Assembly (NCBI GenBank): GCA_002702745.1
Contig: PABM01000007.1
Location: forward strand, 1 to 64,000
DNA length: 64,000 nt
Reading direction: 5' to 3'
Origin: Flavobacteriaceae bacterium
GTDB taxonomy: Bacteria > Bacteroidota > Bacteroidia > Flavobacteriales > Flavobacteriaceae
Shown here: in pieces, positions 9,040 to 18,234 of the stretch
Numbering within the stretch: the stretch's first letter is position 1
Layout of the letters: the number at the start of each line of letters is the position of its first letter
The notes under the pieces: model-generated
Told to the model about the DNA's origin: nothing
The model's input: only the letters and a program-made list of their open reading frames with translations
Databases searched by the model: none
Translations under genes and position numbers: made by a program

Positions 9040-10503
9040 ATGTTTAATGAAATGATCAAAAAGAATCCTTATAAACATAATGGTGACGCATTAGTTGTTG
9101 AAAACACAAAGGTTAAAAGTAACAACAAATCTGTTTACATCGAAAGCTATGGCTGTGCTATGAATTTTAGTGATAGTGAAATTGTTGCTTCAATACTTTC
9201 TAAAAACGGATATAAGACTTCTGATGATTTATACACTGTAGATCTAATTTTGGTCAATACATGTTCAATCAGAGAAAAAGCTGAACTAACGGTTAGGAAA
9301 AGACTTGAAAAATTTAATAAGGTTAGAAAAACCAACTCTAATGTTAAGATAGGTGTTTTAGGCTGTATGGCTGAACGATTGAAACATAAATTTTTAGAAG
9401 AAGAGAAGATAGTAGATATGGTAGTAGGTCCAGACGCTTACAAAGACCTACCTAATTTACTGGAAGATATTGAAGATGGTAAGTCTGCCGTTAATGTGAT
9501 TCTTTCAAAGGATGAAACATATGGGGATATAACTCCAACTCGAATTAATTCAAATGGAGTTAGTGCTTTTATTTCAATAACTAGAGGATGTGATAATATG
9601 TGTACATTTTGTGTTGTTCCATTTACTAGAGGGCGTGAAAGAAGTAGAGACCCACAATCTATAATAGAAGAATTGAATGATTTATACGAAAAAGGTTTTA
9701 AGGAAATAACTTTACTTGGTCAAAATGTAGATAGCTATCTATGGTATGGGGGCGGATTAAAGAAAGACTTTTCAAAAGCAAGTGAAATTCAAAAAGTATC
9801 GTCGATAAATTTTGCTAAGCTATTAGAAATGTGTGCATTAACTCAACCTAAAATGAGAATAAGATTCTCTACATCAAACCCGCAGGACATGTCACTTAAT
9901 GTTATAAAAGTGATGTCAAAATATGAAAATATTTGTAACTACATTCATTTACCTGTTCAAAGCGGTAGTGATAAAGTTCTCAAGGCTATGAATAGACAGC
10001 ATACAAGAAAGGAATATATAAAATTGGTTGAAAACATTTTCCAAATTATACCTGATTGTAGTATTAGTCATGATATGATATCTGGATTTCCTAACGAATC
10101 TGAGCAAGATCATAATGATACTTTATCATTAATGGAAAAAGTAAAATATTCGTTTGGATACATGTTCAAATATTCTGAAAGACCAGGAACTCTTGCTGCA
10201 AAAAAATTGGAGGACAACATTGATGAGGAAACTAAAAGCAGAAGATTAAGCGAAATTGTTGAGTTACAACAAAAGCATTCCCTTTCTAGAAGTAAAGAAT
10301 TTGTTGGCATAACTGTCGAGGTGTTAATTGAAAAAGAATCTAAAAAATCAAATTTACATTGGGCAGGAAGAAATCAACAAAACACTACAGTTGTTTTTCC
10401 AAAAGAAAATTATAATATAGGAGATTTTGTTAATGTTAAAATCAATAGTTGCACCAGTGCTACCCTGATTGGTGAAGCTGTTGCTTTTTCTAAAAATAAT
10501 TAA
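9040..10503 (+). CDS. miaB: tRNA-2-methylthio-N6-dimethylallyladenosine synthase MiaB
   Basis: Radical SAM enzyme that methylthiolates i6A37 of tRNAs reading UNN codons. The N-terminal MTTase domain has the three cluster cysteines (SYGCAMN, VNTCSIR, GCMAER). The radical SAM motif RGCDNMCTFCVVPFTRGRERSR follows, and a TRAM domain is at the C-terminus. The start is ATG 9040 (MFNEMIKKNPY); ATG 9052 is an alternative because the promoter element ends only 9 bases before 9040. First gene of a plus-strand row through secG, with the next start 4 bases after its stop. Length of 487 residues is normal. Confidence 0.96.
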   Translation: MFNEMIKKNPYKHNGDALVVENTKVKSNNKSVYIESYGCAMNFSDSEIVASILSKNGYKTSDDLYTVDLILVNTCSIREKAELTVRKRLEKFNKVRKTNSNVKIGVLGCMAERLKHKFLEEEKIVDMVVGPDAYKDLPNLLEDIEDGKSAVNVILSKDETYGDITPTRINSNGVSAFISITRGCDNMCTFCVVPFTRGRERSRDPQSIIEELNDLYEKGFKEITLLGQNVDSYLWYGGGLKKDFSKASEIQKVSSINFAKLLEMCALTQPKMRIRFSTSNPQDMSLNVIKVMSKYENICNYIHLPVQSGSDKVLKAMNRQHTRKEYIKLVENIFQIIPDCSISHDMISGFPNESEQDHNDTLSLMEKVKYSFGYMFKYSERPGTLAAKKLEDNIDEETKSRRLSEIVELQQKHSLSRSKEFVGITVEVLIEKESKKSNLHWAGRNQQNTTVVFPKENYNIGDFVNVKINSCTSATLIGEAVAFSKNN

Positions 10504-10507
10504 GATT

Positions 10508-11755
10508 ATGGTTTCATTACAAGCATTAAAACAAAGATTTGAAATTATAGGAAATAGTATAGGGCTTAACAGAGCTCTAGAAAAAGCTATGCAAGTAGCT
10601 CCCACTGATATTTCAGTATTGATAACAGGTGAAAGTGGTGTTGGAAAAGAAGTTATTCCAAAAATAGCTCATCAGCTTTCACATCGAAAACACTCTAAAT
10701 TTATTGCTGTTAACTGCGGTGCTATTCCAGAGGGAACAATTGATAGTGAGTTATTTGGTCATGAAAAAGGAGCATTTACAGGTGCTACCCAAACAAGAGC
10801 TGGATATTTTGAAGTTGCGGATGAGGGGACAATCTTTTTAGATGAAGTTGGTGAACTTCCGTTAACAACACAAGTAAGATTACTGAGGGTATTGGAGAAC
10901 GGGGAGTTTATAAAAGTTGGGTCCAGTAAAGTTCAGAAGACCAATGTCAGAATTGTAGCAGCTACAAATGTAAATATGCAAGAGGCGATAAGAAAAAATA
11001 AATTCAGAGAAGACTTGTATTATAGGCTGAGTACTGTAGAAATTAATTTACCACCATTAAGAAAAAGACCTGAGGACATTCATTTATTATTTAGAAAGTT
11101 TTGTTCAGATTTTGCTCAAAAATATAGTATGCCAACTATAAAATTAGATGAAGAAGCTGTAAAGATGTTGACAAATTACAGATGGGATGGAAATATTAGA
11201 CAATTAAAAAATATTGCAGAACAATTATCAGTCTTAGAAGAAAATAGGATGATAAAAAAAGACGTTCTTATCAATTACTTGCCAAATTTAGGTGATAATT
11301 TACCAGCGATTATTTCTGAAAAGTCTGAAAAGTCTGAGTTTAATAATGAGCGTGAGATTTTATATAAAGTATTATTTGATATGAAAGGGGATTTAAATGA
11401 TTTGAAAAAATTAACCCTAGAATTAATGCAAACCTCTAACATTAGTGAATTCAAAAAAAATAATGAACAACTGATTAATAAGGTATATCAAAATGAAAAT
11501 TATTCATCAGAGAAAAACATTGAAATCGTTAATGTAGAAAAAAACAAAAGCATAGAAGAAAATAAGGATTTTGAAGACAAATTTGATTATATTCAGGAAG
11601 TTAAAGCTATTGAATCATTATCAATTCAGGAAAAAGAATTAGAGCTAATAAAAAAATCTCTAGAGAAGCACGCAGGCAAAAGAAAATTAGCAGCTGAAGA
11701 ATTAGGGATTAGCGAAAGAACCTTATATAGAAAAATAAAACAATTTGATTTATAA
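10508..11755 (+). CDS. Sigma-54-dependent transcriptional activator without a sensor domain
   Basis: AAA+ enhancer-binding protein that remodels sigma-54 RNA polymerase. The AAA+ domain starts almost at the N-terminus: Walker A GESGVGKE, the sigma-54 contact loop GAFTGA, Walker B GTIFLDEVGELP, and arginine fingers in FREDLYYRLSTVEINLPPLRKRPEDI. A linker of about 110 polar residues rich in Glu, Lys and Asn follows. The C-terminus is a Fis-type helix-turn-helix (KRKLAAEELGISERTLYRKIK). No receiver, GAF or PAS domain precedes the ATPase, so activity must be set by abundance, a partner or the linker. Start ATG 10508 lies 4 bases after miaB; lptE begins 3 bases after its stop. The targets are unknown. 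Confidence 0.93.
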   Translation: MVSLQALKQRFEIIGNSIGLNRALEKAMQVAPTDISVLITGESGVGKEVIPKIAHQLSHRKHSKFIAVNCGAIPEGTIDSELFGHEKGAFTGATQTRAGYFEVADEGTIFLDEVGELPLTTQVRLLRVLENGEFIKVGSSKVQKTNVRIVAATNVNMQEAIRKNKFREDLYYRLSTVEINLPPLRKRPEDIHLLFRKFCSDFAQKYSMPTIKLDEEAVKMLTNYRWDGNIRQLKNIAEQLSVLEENRMIKKDVLINYLPNLGDNLPAIISEKSEKSEFNNEREILYKVLFDMKGDLNDLKKLTLELMQTSNISEFKKNNEQLINKVYQNENYSSEKNIEIVNVEKNKSIEENKDFEDKFDYIQEVKAIESLSIQEKELELIKKSLEKHAGKRKLAAEELGISERTLYRKIKQFDL

Positions 11756-11758
11756 TAA

Positions 11759-12259
11759 ATGAGTATCGTTAGACTATTAATTTTAATTCTATTTACTGCA
11801 AGCTGTAGTGTAAAATACAGTTTAACAGGTGCGTCCATTTCTACTGAAACCAAAACATTTCAAGTCAATTATTTTCAAAATAATGCCCCCCTAATCGAAC
11901 CGGGAATTGAGAGAGATTTCACAAACAAACTGATTGATTTACTGATTAATCAAACCAGCTTAGAATTGGTTAAATCTAACGGTGACTTGACATACGAAGG
12001 TGAAATTGTTGAGTATCGAATTTCACCAACTACTGCAACTGCAAATAATACTGCAGCACAAAATAGATTAACAGTTGGAGTTAATATTAGATTTTATGAT
12101 AAAAATGATAGCGACGCAGATTTTGAAAAAAGATTCTCATTCTACTATGATTACCCTGGAAATATTCAATTAATCGGAGGGCAAAAAGATACCGCACTTG
12201 ATGAAATTTTTGAAAGAATAACACAAGATGTATTTAATGCTTCATTAGCAAAGTGGTAA
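11759..12259 (+). CDS. lptE: LPS-assembly lipoprotein LptE
   Basis: LptE-like lipoprotein that plugs the LptD barrel and helps place LPS in the outer leaflet. The 166-residue product starts with a lipoprotein signal (MSIVRLLILILFTASC, Cys16). The mature part reads KYSLTGASIS...FQVNYFQNNAPLIEPGIERDFTNKL, typical of the Bacteroidetes branch annotated as LptE. It sits between the sigma-54 activator and a TPR protein, with 3 and 1 bases of spacing, in a cluster that continues with secG. The name rests on family resemblance; the sequence is far from E. coli LptE. Confidence 0.85.
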   Translation: MSIVRLLILILFTASCSVKYSLTGASISTETKTFQVNYFQNNAPLIEPGIERDFTNKLIDLLINQTSLELVKSNGDLTYEGEIVEYRISPTTATANNTAAQNRLTVGVNIRFYDKNDSDADFEKRFSFYYDYPGNIQLIGGQKDTALDEIFERITQDVFNASLAKW

Positions 12260-12260
12260 A

Positions 12261-12902
12261 ATGAATAAAAAAAATTTTATAAAAATTCTTCAAAATCCTG
12301 AAAATCTAACAACGAAAGAATTATCGTTTTTAGATGAAATCAATCATGAATTTCCATACTTTCAAATAAGTAAGGCTATTTATTTAAAGACCTTGAAGAA
12401 AAATGATGATATAAAATTTAAAAAATTTCTCAGATCGACAGCAGCTTATTCCAGAGATAGAAAAATTCTTTTTGATTTTATTAACAAGAGTCAGAATCAA
12501 AATGAAAAAGTTTACTTTAATGAAAATGAAATCACGACTGTATTGATTGAAAATAAAATTATTGAAGAAGAGATTATTGAGGAAAATAGTTTTGTCGAAT
12601 GGTTAAAATTGTCAAACTTAAACCCTATTGATAGAACTAATGAAACAGAAACAATAGATAAATTTATTTCTAAAAAACCTAAATTAAAACTCGAAGTAAA
12701 CGAGAATGAGTCAAATAATGATAAAGCGGATAATCTTAGCAATCAAGCAGGTTATATGACTGAGACATTGGCTAAGCTATATCTCAATCAAAAAAATTAT
12801 GAGAAAGCTATTCAGTCTTACAAAATATTAATTTTGAAATTTCCAGAAAAAAATAGTTACTTTGCAGACCAAATTAAAAAAATTAAAAGCTTAAAAAAAT
12901 GA
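12261..12902 (+). CDS. TPR-containing protein of unknown function
   Basis: The product is 213 residues, cytoplasmic (no signal peptide or membrane segment), Lys-, Asn- and Glu-rich. The N-terminal half (residues 1-75) contains a helical block with FPYFQISKAIYLKTLKK, a segment I associate with conserved flavobacterial hypothetical proteins. The C-terminal part (about residues 160-213) holds a tetratricopeptide-like unit: ETLAKLYLNQKNYEKAIQSYKIL then FPEKNSYFADQIKKIK. It overlaps secG by 4 bases (ATGA), which suggests translational coupling. Its place between lptE and secG hints at envelope biogenesis, but no function can be assigned. Confidence 0.8.
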   Translation: MNKKNFIKILQNPENLTTKELSFLDEINHEFPYFQISKAIYLKTLKKNDDIKFKKFLRSTAAYSRDRKILFDFINKSQNQNEKVYFNENEITTVLIENKIIEEEIIEENSFVEWLKLSNLNPIDRTNETETIDKFISKKPKLKLEVNENESNNDKADNLSNQAGYMTETLAKLYLNQKNYEKAIQSYKILILKFPEKNSYFADQIKKIKSLKK

Positions 12903-13234
12903 GTTCTTATTCAATATTTCTTATTCTTATAGTAATAGTTGCATTCCTTTTGGTTGTTGTAATTATGGTTCAAAACCCTAAGGGGGGTGGATTATCATCA
13001 TCATTTGGTGGAGGTGGTACTCAACAATTAGGTGGAGTGAAGCAAACAACAGATTTTCTTGACAAGAGTACTTGGGTTCTTGGCGGAACCTTAATTGGAC
13101 TAATATTATTATCAAATATTACATTTACACAATCAGACGCCATTTCTGAGTCTAAAGCCTTAAATACTGAAGAAATAGTTGTAGAACCACTACCGATTAG
13201 TAGCTCCGAGGAAAATACTTCTGAAGACCAATAA
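12899..13234 (+). CDS. secG: Preprotein translocase subunit SecG
   Basis: Small auxiliary subunit of the SecYEG channel. There are two membrane helices (about residues 4-25 and 58-77), joined by the conserved cytoplasmic loop VQNPKGGGLSSSFGGGGTQQLGG. A polar acidic tail follows (111 residues in total). The ATG overlaps the stop of the TPR gene. A gap of 80 bases with its own promoter signals separates it from groES. Confidence 0.93.
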   Translation: MSSYSIFLILIVIVAFLLVVVIMVQNPKGGGLSSSFGGGGTQQLGGVKQTTDFLDKSTWVLGGTLIGLILLSNITFTQSDAISESKALNTEEIVVEPLPISSSEENTSEDQ

Positions 13235-13255
13235 GAATATTACTTTTCATGCAAT

Positions 13256-13290
13256 TTTGTCATATTTTTTGAGATGGCATGATTTGTGGA
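13256..13290 (+). promoter_or_regulatory. Promoter region of groES-groEL, with two overlapping readings
   Basis: TTTG at 13256-13259 is followed after 19 bases by ATGATTTG (13279-13286), which resembles the Bacteroidetes -33/-7 pair except for the first two bases of the -7 element. In the same stretch TGGCATG (13275-13281), four bases, then GTGGA (13286-13290) resembles a sigma-54 promoter (TGGCACG-N4-TTGCA). Its -24 half is nearly perfect, but the -12 half lacks the usual GC. No CIRCE inverted repeat is present. Either reading gives a leader of roughly 14-25 bases. Confidence 0.45.
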
Positions 13291-13314
13291 AATTACTAAA
13301 TAAATTAATTAGAT

Positions 13315-13590
13315 ATGAAATTAAATATAAAACCGCTTGCTGATAGAGTTTTGGCTGAGCCTATGCAAGCTGAAACTAAAACAGCTTCAGGAATAATTAT
13401 CCCTGATAATGCTAAAGAAAAACCTCAAAAAGCTACAGTTGTAGCTGTTGGGAATGGCACTAAAGATAATCCTATGACTGTTAAAGTTGGTGATGTTGTA
13501 TTATACGGTAAGTATTCAGGAACAGAACTAAAATTTGACGGAAAAGATTATTTAATAATGTCAGAAAAAGATATTCTGGCAATCGTATAA
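13315..13590 (+). CDS. groES: Co-chaperonin GroES
   Basis: The 91-residue lid of the GroEL folding chamber. N-terminus [11 protein letters not shown], mobile-loop region [19 protein letters not shown], and the end [23 protein letters not shown] are all canonical. It is followed by groEL after 15 bases in the usual groES-groEL operon. Expression probably starts from the 13256-13290 region. Confidence 0.98.
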   Translation: MKLNIKPLADRVLAEPMQAETKTASGIIIPDNAKEKPQKATVVAVGNGTKDNPMTVKVGDVVLYGKYSGTELKFDGKDYLIMSEKDILAIV

Positions 13591-13593
13591 TAA

Positions 13594-15240
<1,647 letters not shown>

Positions 15241-15263
15241 ACTTGAATATTTCTTATTTTATA

Positions 15264-15299
15264 AAAAAAGAGTAATAATTAATTTTGTTGCTCTTTTTT
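15264..15299. terminator. Bidirectional terminator between groEL and the HMA gene
   Basis: AAAAAAGAGTAA pairs with TTGCTCTTTTTT across a 12-base loop, with T runs on both sides when read on either strand. It ends the groES-groEL transcript on the plus strand. It overlaps the last codons and the stop of the HMA-domain gene on the minus strand and can serve that transcript too. Confidence 0.75.
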
Positions 15300-15674
15300 A
15301 TTTGAGTTGTTTATTGGTGTTCTGTTAAGACCGTGATCTCTTATAACCTGCAAGTCACGGTACTTACAACAAGGGTCTAACAAGCTGTAGGCTTCATCAG
15401 ATGCTATTTCAATTTTGGTGTCGTGTCCGATTGATGCAAGAAATTTATGAATCTCATTAACTGTGATGTTTTTTTCATTATAAACTAACTTCAAAGTTCT
15501 ATTTTCCAAATTCCAATCCGCTAATTTTATTCCTTTTTTTTCAATTGCTTTTTTTTCAATTCTGTTTTCACACATCATACAAACTCCGTCAACAATAATC
15601 ACAGTAGATTTAGTCTGTGAAATGCTTTTAGTTGAAAACAAAAACAATAATGATAGCAGTATATTTAATTTCAT
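15279..15674 (-). CDS. Secreted heavy-metal-associated (HMA) domain protein
   Basis: The 131-residue product has a signal peptide (about residues 1-20, cut near ISQ-TKS). One HMA-like domain follows, with metal-binding CxxC (Cys32, Cys35 in GVCMMCENRIEKKAIE) and the usual helix-strand order (GIKLADWNLENRTLKLVYN, EIHKFLASIGHDT). A second cysteine pair sits in DPCCKYR near the C-terminus. It lies 11 bases after the TonB-dependent receptor in one operon. In Flavobacteriia such pairs are associated with copper or related soft metals; the periplasmic protein would take up or hand on the ion. The metal itself is inferred, not read from the sequence. Confidence 0.85.
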   Translation of the reverse strand: MKLNILLSLLFLFSTKSISQTKSTVIIVDGVCMMCENRIEKKAIEKKGIKLADWNLENRTLKLVYNEKNITVNEIHKFLASIGHDTKIEIASDEAYSLLDPCCKYRDLQVIRDHGLNRTPINNSNKKEQQN

Positions 15675-15685
15675 AACCTTATGTT

Positions 15686-18010
15686 TTATTTAATATAATA
15701 TCTTAAACCAACGTATGTATTTCTACCAAAAATTGGACCATAAACGTAGGTTGCATCAAAATAATCTCCAAATGGATCATCTGAGGATATAATTGCATTT
15801 TGCTGTTTATAATTTGTTAAATTATCAACACCTAAATATAACTGAAAAGACTCACTAAAAATCCTAGTTATCTGAGTGTGAATTAAATTTAATCTATCAG
15901 ATAAAATTGGAAGCCTGTACTGCTCTGGATTGTCCTGTGTAGATGGTATTCGTTGTTCTCCAACATGATTAAATGTAAAATCATATTTCCAACTCCTACC
16001 CTTTTCATTTGTGATTCCATTATAGGATAAATTAAAAAATAGTCTATCTGATGGAGTTAATGGATTTTTTAATCTTCCGTGTGAAATATAGTCTGTTTCA
16101 GCAACAGTATTTTTATAAGCAAATAGCAAATCAACAGAATTTGAAAGAGTGTAAGTAAGTTGAGCTTGAAAACTATTTGAATAACTTTTACCAGTCAAAT
16201 TATAGAAATTAATTTGTGATGGAGTTTCCCAGTCTACTACTACTTTATTTTGAAAATCAGTTATATAATAATCTAAAATCAATTGAGATTCTCGATTAAA
16301 TAATTTAAAACTATTTATTATTGATAATCCATAATTCCAAGCCTGTTCAGCTTTCATAGTCGAAAAATCTGTAAGGTTTGAATTTTCGGTGAAAATAATT
16401 TCTCTTGAACTGTAAAATAATTTTTGGTTTTCAGAAAAAATATTTGCTACACGTGTTGCCTTGCCAAAAGATAATTTGATAGTAGACTTTGGAAATGCTC
16501 GATATTTCATATGAAATCTAGGGGAAATAAAGTTTCCTATTTTATTGTGATTGTCCAATCTTAAACCAGCTGATAAATTTATTTTATCTAAATCATCGTA
16601 GTTATATTCAAAATATGCTCCAATTGACCTTTCAGTTCTAGCTATATCAAAATTATTAAGACTTAAACTATTATTGAATATGAATTCATCATACTCATCA
16701 TATGTCAGGGAAATACCGGTTTTAATTTTACTTCTTATATCACCAATAATGGAATTATATACTAGATTTGAGTATATACTTGTTTGCTTGGTATCATGGT
16801 TTTTATTTCCAAAAGATGAACCCATATCAATTCCAGTATATGCAAATTGAAAACCTAAAGATCTATAAGTAATTAGCGGGTCCACATATCCTATTTTAAA
16901 ATTTGTCTTTAAAATTTCTGAATCAGATTTTCCCCCCCAATAATTTTCATTTTCAGGAAAAAGGAAAGAATACTGTTCAATATATTCATTTTCTCCATAA
17001 GTTCTCTCGTCAAAAACATAATTAAAATCAAAAAAACCTACCAAACCTTTTTCAAGGTTTGTGTATTGAAACCTGTTTAGAATATTTAACTGTTTTCCGG
17101 TAGGATTATCCCTAAACCCATCATTATTATTGTCTGCACTGGTATCTTTTCTGTTTGTATGAAAGTACAATCCATGATCAAATTTATTATTAAGGCTGGA
17201 CTTGTAGTGAGCGTTTAATTCTAAACGCTCCATTGCATCAGCAAATAGATTTAAAAAAAACTTATCGTCTGTTAAAGGCTTTCTTAGCTCAACGTTAATT
17301 TGTCCGGAAACACTTTCATATCCATTAACTACACTACCCGAACCTTTAGCGATCTGCATACTTTCAATCCAAGTTCCAGGAATATATGTTAGCCCGTATG
17401 ACTGTAGTGACCCACGAATGGAAGGAATATTTTCAATAGATATTAAAATATTTGGACTACTAAGACCCAACATATTTATTTGTTTTCTACCTGAAATTGC
17501 ATCAGAAAAGTTAACATCAATTGAAGGTGTAGTTTCAAAACTTTCAGCGAGATTACAGCATGCTGCTTTTAACAATTCTTCAGATGAAATATTTATAATA
17601 TTTGCAGAACTTAAAAGGGAAACCGAAGATGATTTAGAGTTATATTTAATGTTAACCGCATCTAATTCTGCATTCGATTTTAAAATAATCTTAGCATTTA
17701 ATGATTCGATTTTTATAGTGTCATTTTGATATCCAACATAGCTAACAACATAGCTACTCTTTTTTTCAGGGTTAGCCAATTTAAATTTACCGTCAATATC
17801 AGAGATTGTACCACCTGAATTGTCTATCCAATATATATTCGCTCCAACAATAGGTGTCTCTTTATTTTCGACAATCTCTAAAACTATCCCTTTAAGTTCT
17901 TGAGAAAATATAAATGGTGAAAAGAAAATAAAGACAATTATTAAAAAATAATCCTTGTTTATCAATTTGCAAAAATTTTTAAAATCTAAAATTAATAAAG
18001 AATTTGACAT
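15686..18010 (-). CDS. TonB-dependent outer-membrane receptor, metal (copper-like) type
   Basis: Energy-dependent outer-membrane importer of 774 residues. It has an N-terminal signal segment (about 19-37, IIVFIFFSPFIFSQ), a carboxypeptidase-regulatory-like domain (VGANIYWIDNSGGTISDIDGKF), a plug domain (GSGSVVNGYESVSGQINVEL) and a 22-strand-type barrel ending FGRNTYVGLRYYIK. Before the plug, LLKAACCNLAESFETTPSIDVN is a signature I associate with the heavy-metal branch of flavobacterial receptors. The stretch before the signal peptide is unusually long (18 residues) and no internal ATG shortens it. The HMA gene follows after 11 bases. A short relic reading frame overlaps its first 19 bases. 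Confidence 0.9.
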   Translation of the reverse strand: MSNSLLILDFKNFCKLINKDYFLIIVFIFFSPFIFSQELKGIVLEIVENKETPIVGANIYWIDNSGGTISDIDGKFKLANPEKKSSYVVSYVGYQNDTIKIESLNAKIILKSNAELDAVNIKYNSKSSSVSLLSSANIINISSEELLKAACCNLAESFETTPSIDVNFSDAISGRKQINMLGLSSPNILISIENIPSIRGSLQSYGLTYIPGTWIESMQIAKGSGSVVNGYESVSGQINVELRKPLTDDKFFLNLFADAMERLELNAHYKSSLNNKFDHGLYFHTNRKDTSADNNNDGFRDNPTGKQLNILNRFQYTNLEKGLVGFFDFNYVFDERTYGENEYIEQYSFLFPENENYWGGKSDSEILKTNFKIGYVDPLITYRSLGFQFAYTGIDMGSSFGNKNHDTKQTSIYSNLVYNSIIGDIRSKIKTGISLTYDEYDEFIFNNSLSLNNFDIARTERSIGAYFEYNYDDLDKINLSAGLRLDNHNKIGNFISPRFHMKYRAFPKSTIKLSFGKATRVANIFSENQKLFYSSREIIFTENSNLTDFSTMKAEQAWNYGLSIINSFKLFNRESQLILDYYITDFQNKVVVDWETPSQINFYNLTGKSYSNSFQAQLTYTLSNSVDLLFAYKNTVAETDYISHGRLKNPLTPSDRLFFNLSYNGITNEKGRSWKYDFTFNHVGEQRIPSTQDNPEQYRLPILSDRLNLIHTQITRIFSESFQLYLGVDNLTNYKQQNAIISSDDPFGDYFDATYVYGPIFGRNTYVGLRYYIK

Positions 18011-18138
18011 AAAGACTTATATAATGATTGAATATATTTATAAAATTTGATCAATAACTTTTCTTTGAAAACATTTTCAAAAGCTTGAGTGCATCTTGAG
18101 CAAACCATATTTTTAATATGAATTTCATGCATACTCAT
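17992..18138 (-). pseudogene. Short HMA-like reading frame, probable relic of a metal-sensing regulator
   Basis: A 48-codon frame starts ATG at 18138 (a second ATG is at 18132) and ends TAA at 17994-17992, overlapping the receptor start by 19 bases. Its first part, MHEIHIKNMVCSRCTQAFENVF, has the xIKNMVCxRC pattern. I know this pattern from HMA-like N-termini of flavobacterial AraC-family regulators and metallochaperones. After about residue 24 the sequence becomes ordinary AT-rich frame (EKLLIKFYKYIQSLYK) with no further similarity. It is best read as the 5' stump of a deleted gene; a functional metal-binding peptide coupled to receptor translation is the alternative. Confidence 0.5.
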
Positions 18139-18221
18139 TTTCAAATAACTTATTAAGTGTAAGTGTTAACAAAATTGAATTCTTTAGTTAAAAATAAGGA
18201 TAATTCATATTCCAATTTAAT

Positions 18222-18229
18222 TATTTTTG
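18222..18229 (+). promoter_or_regulatory. -7 promoter element of purH
   Basis: TATTTTTG matches TAnnTTTG exactly and ends only 5 bases before the purH ATG at 18235. If used, the transcript would begin at or next to the start codon (leaderless). No good -33 TTG is at the right spacing, so this is tentative. Confidence 0.4.
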
Positions 18230-18234
18230 AAATT

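Noticed and set aside
13235..13314. CIRCE heat-shock operator before groES
   Set aside because: No TTAGCACTC / GAGTGCTAA inverted repeat is present in the gap.
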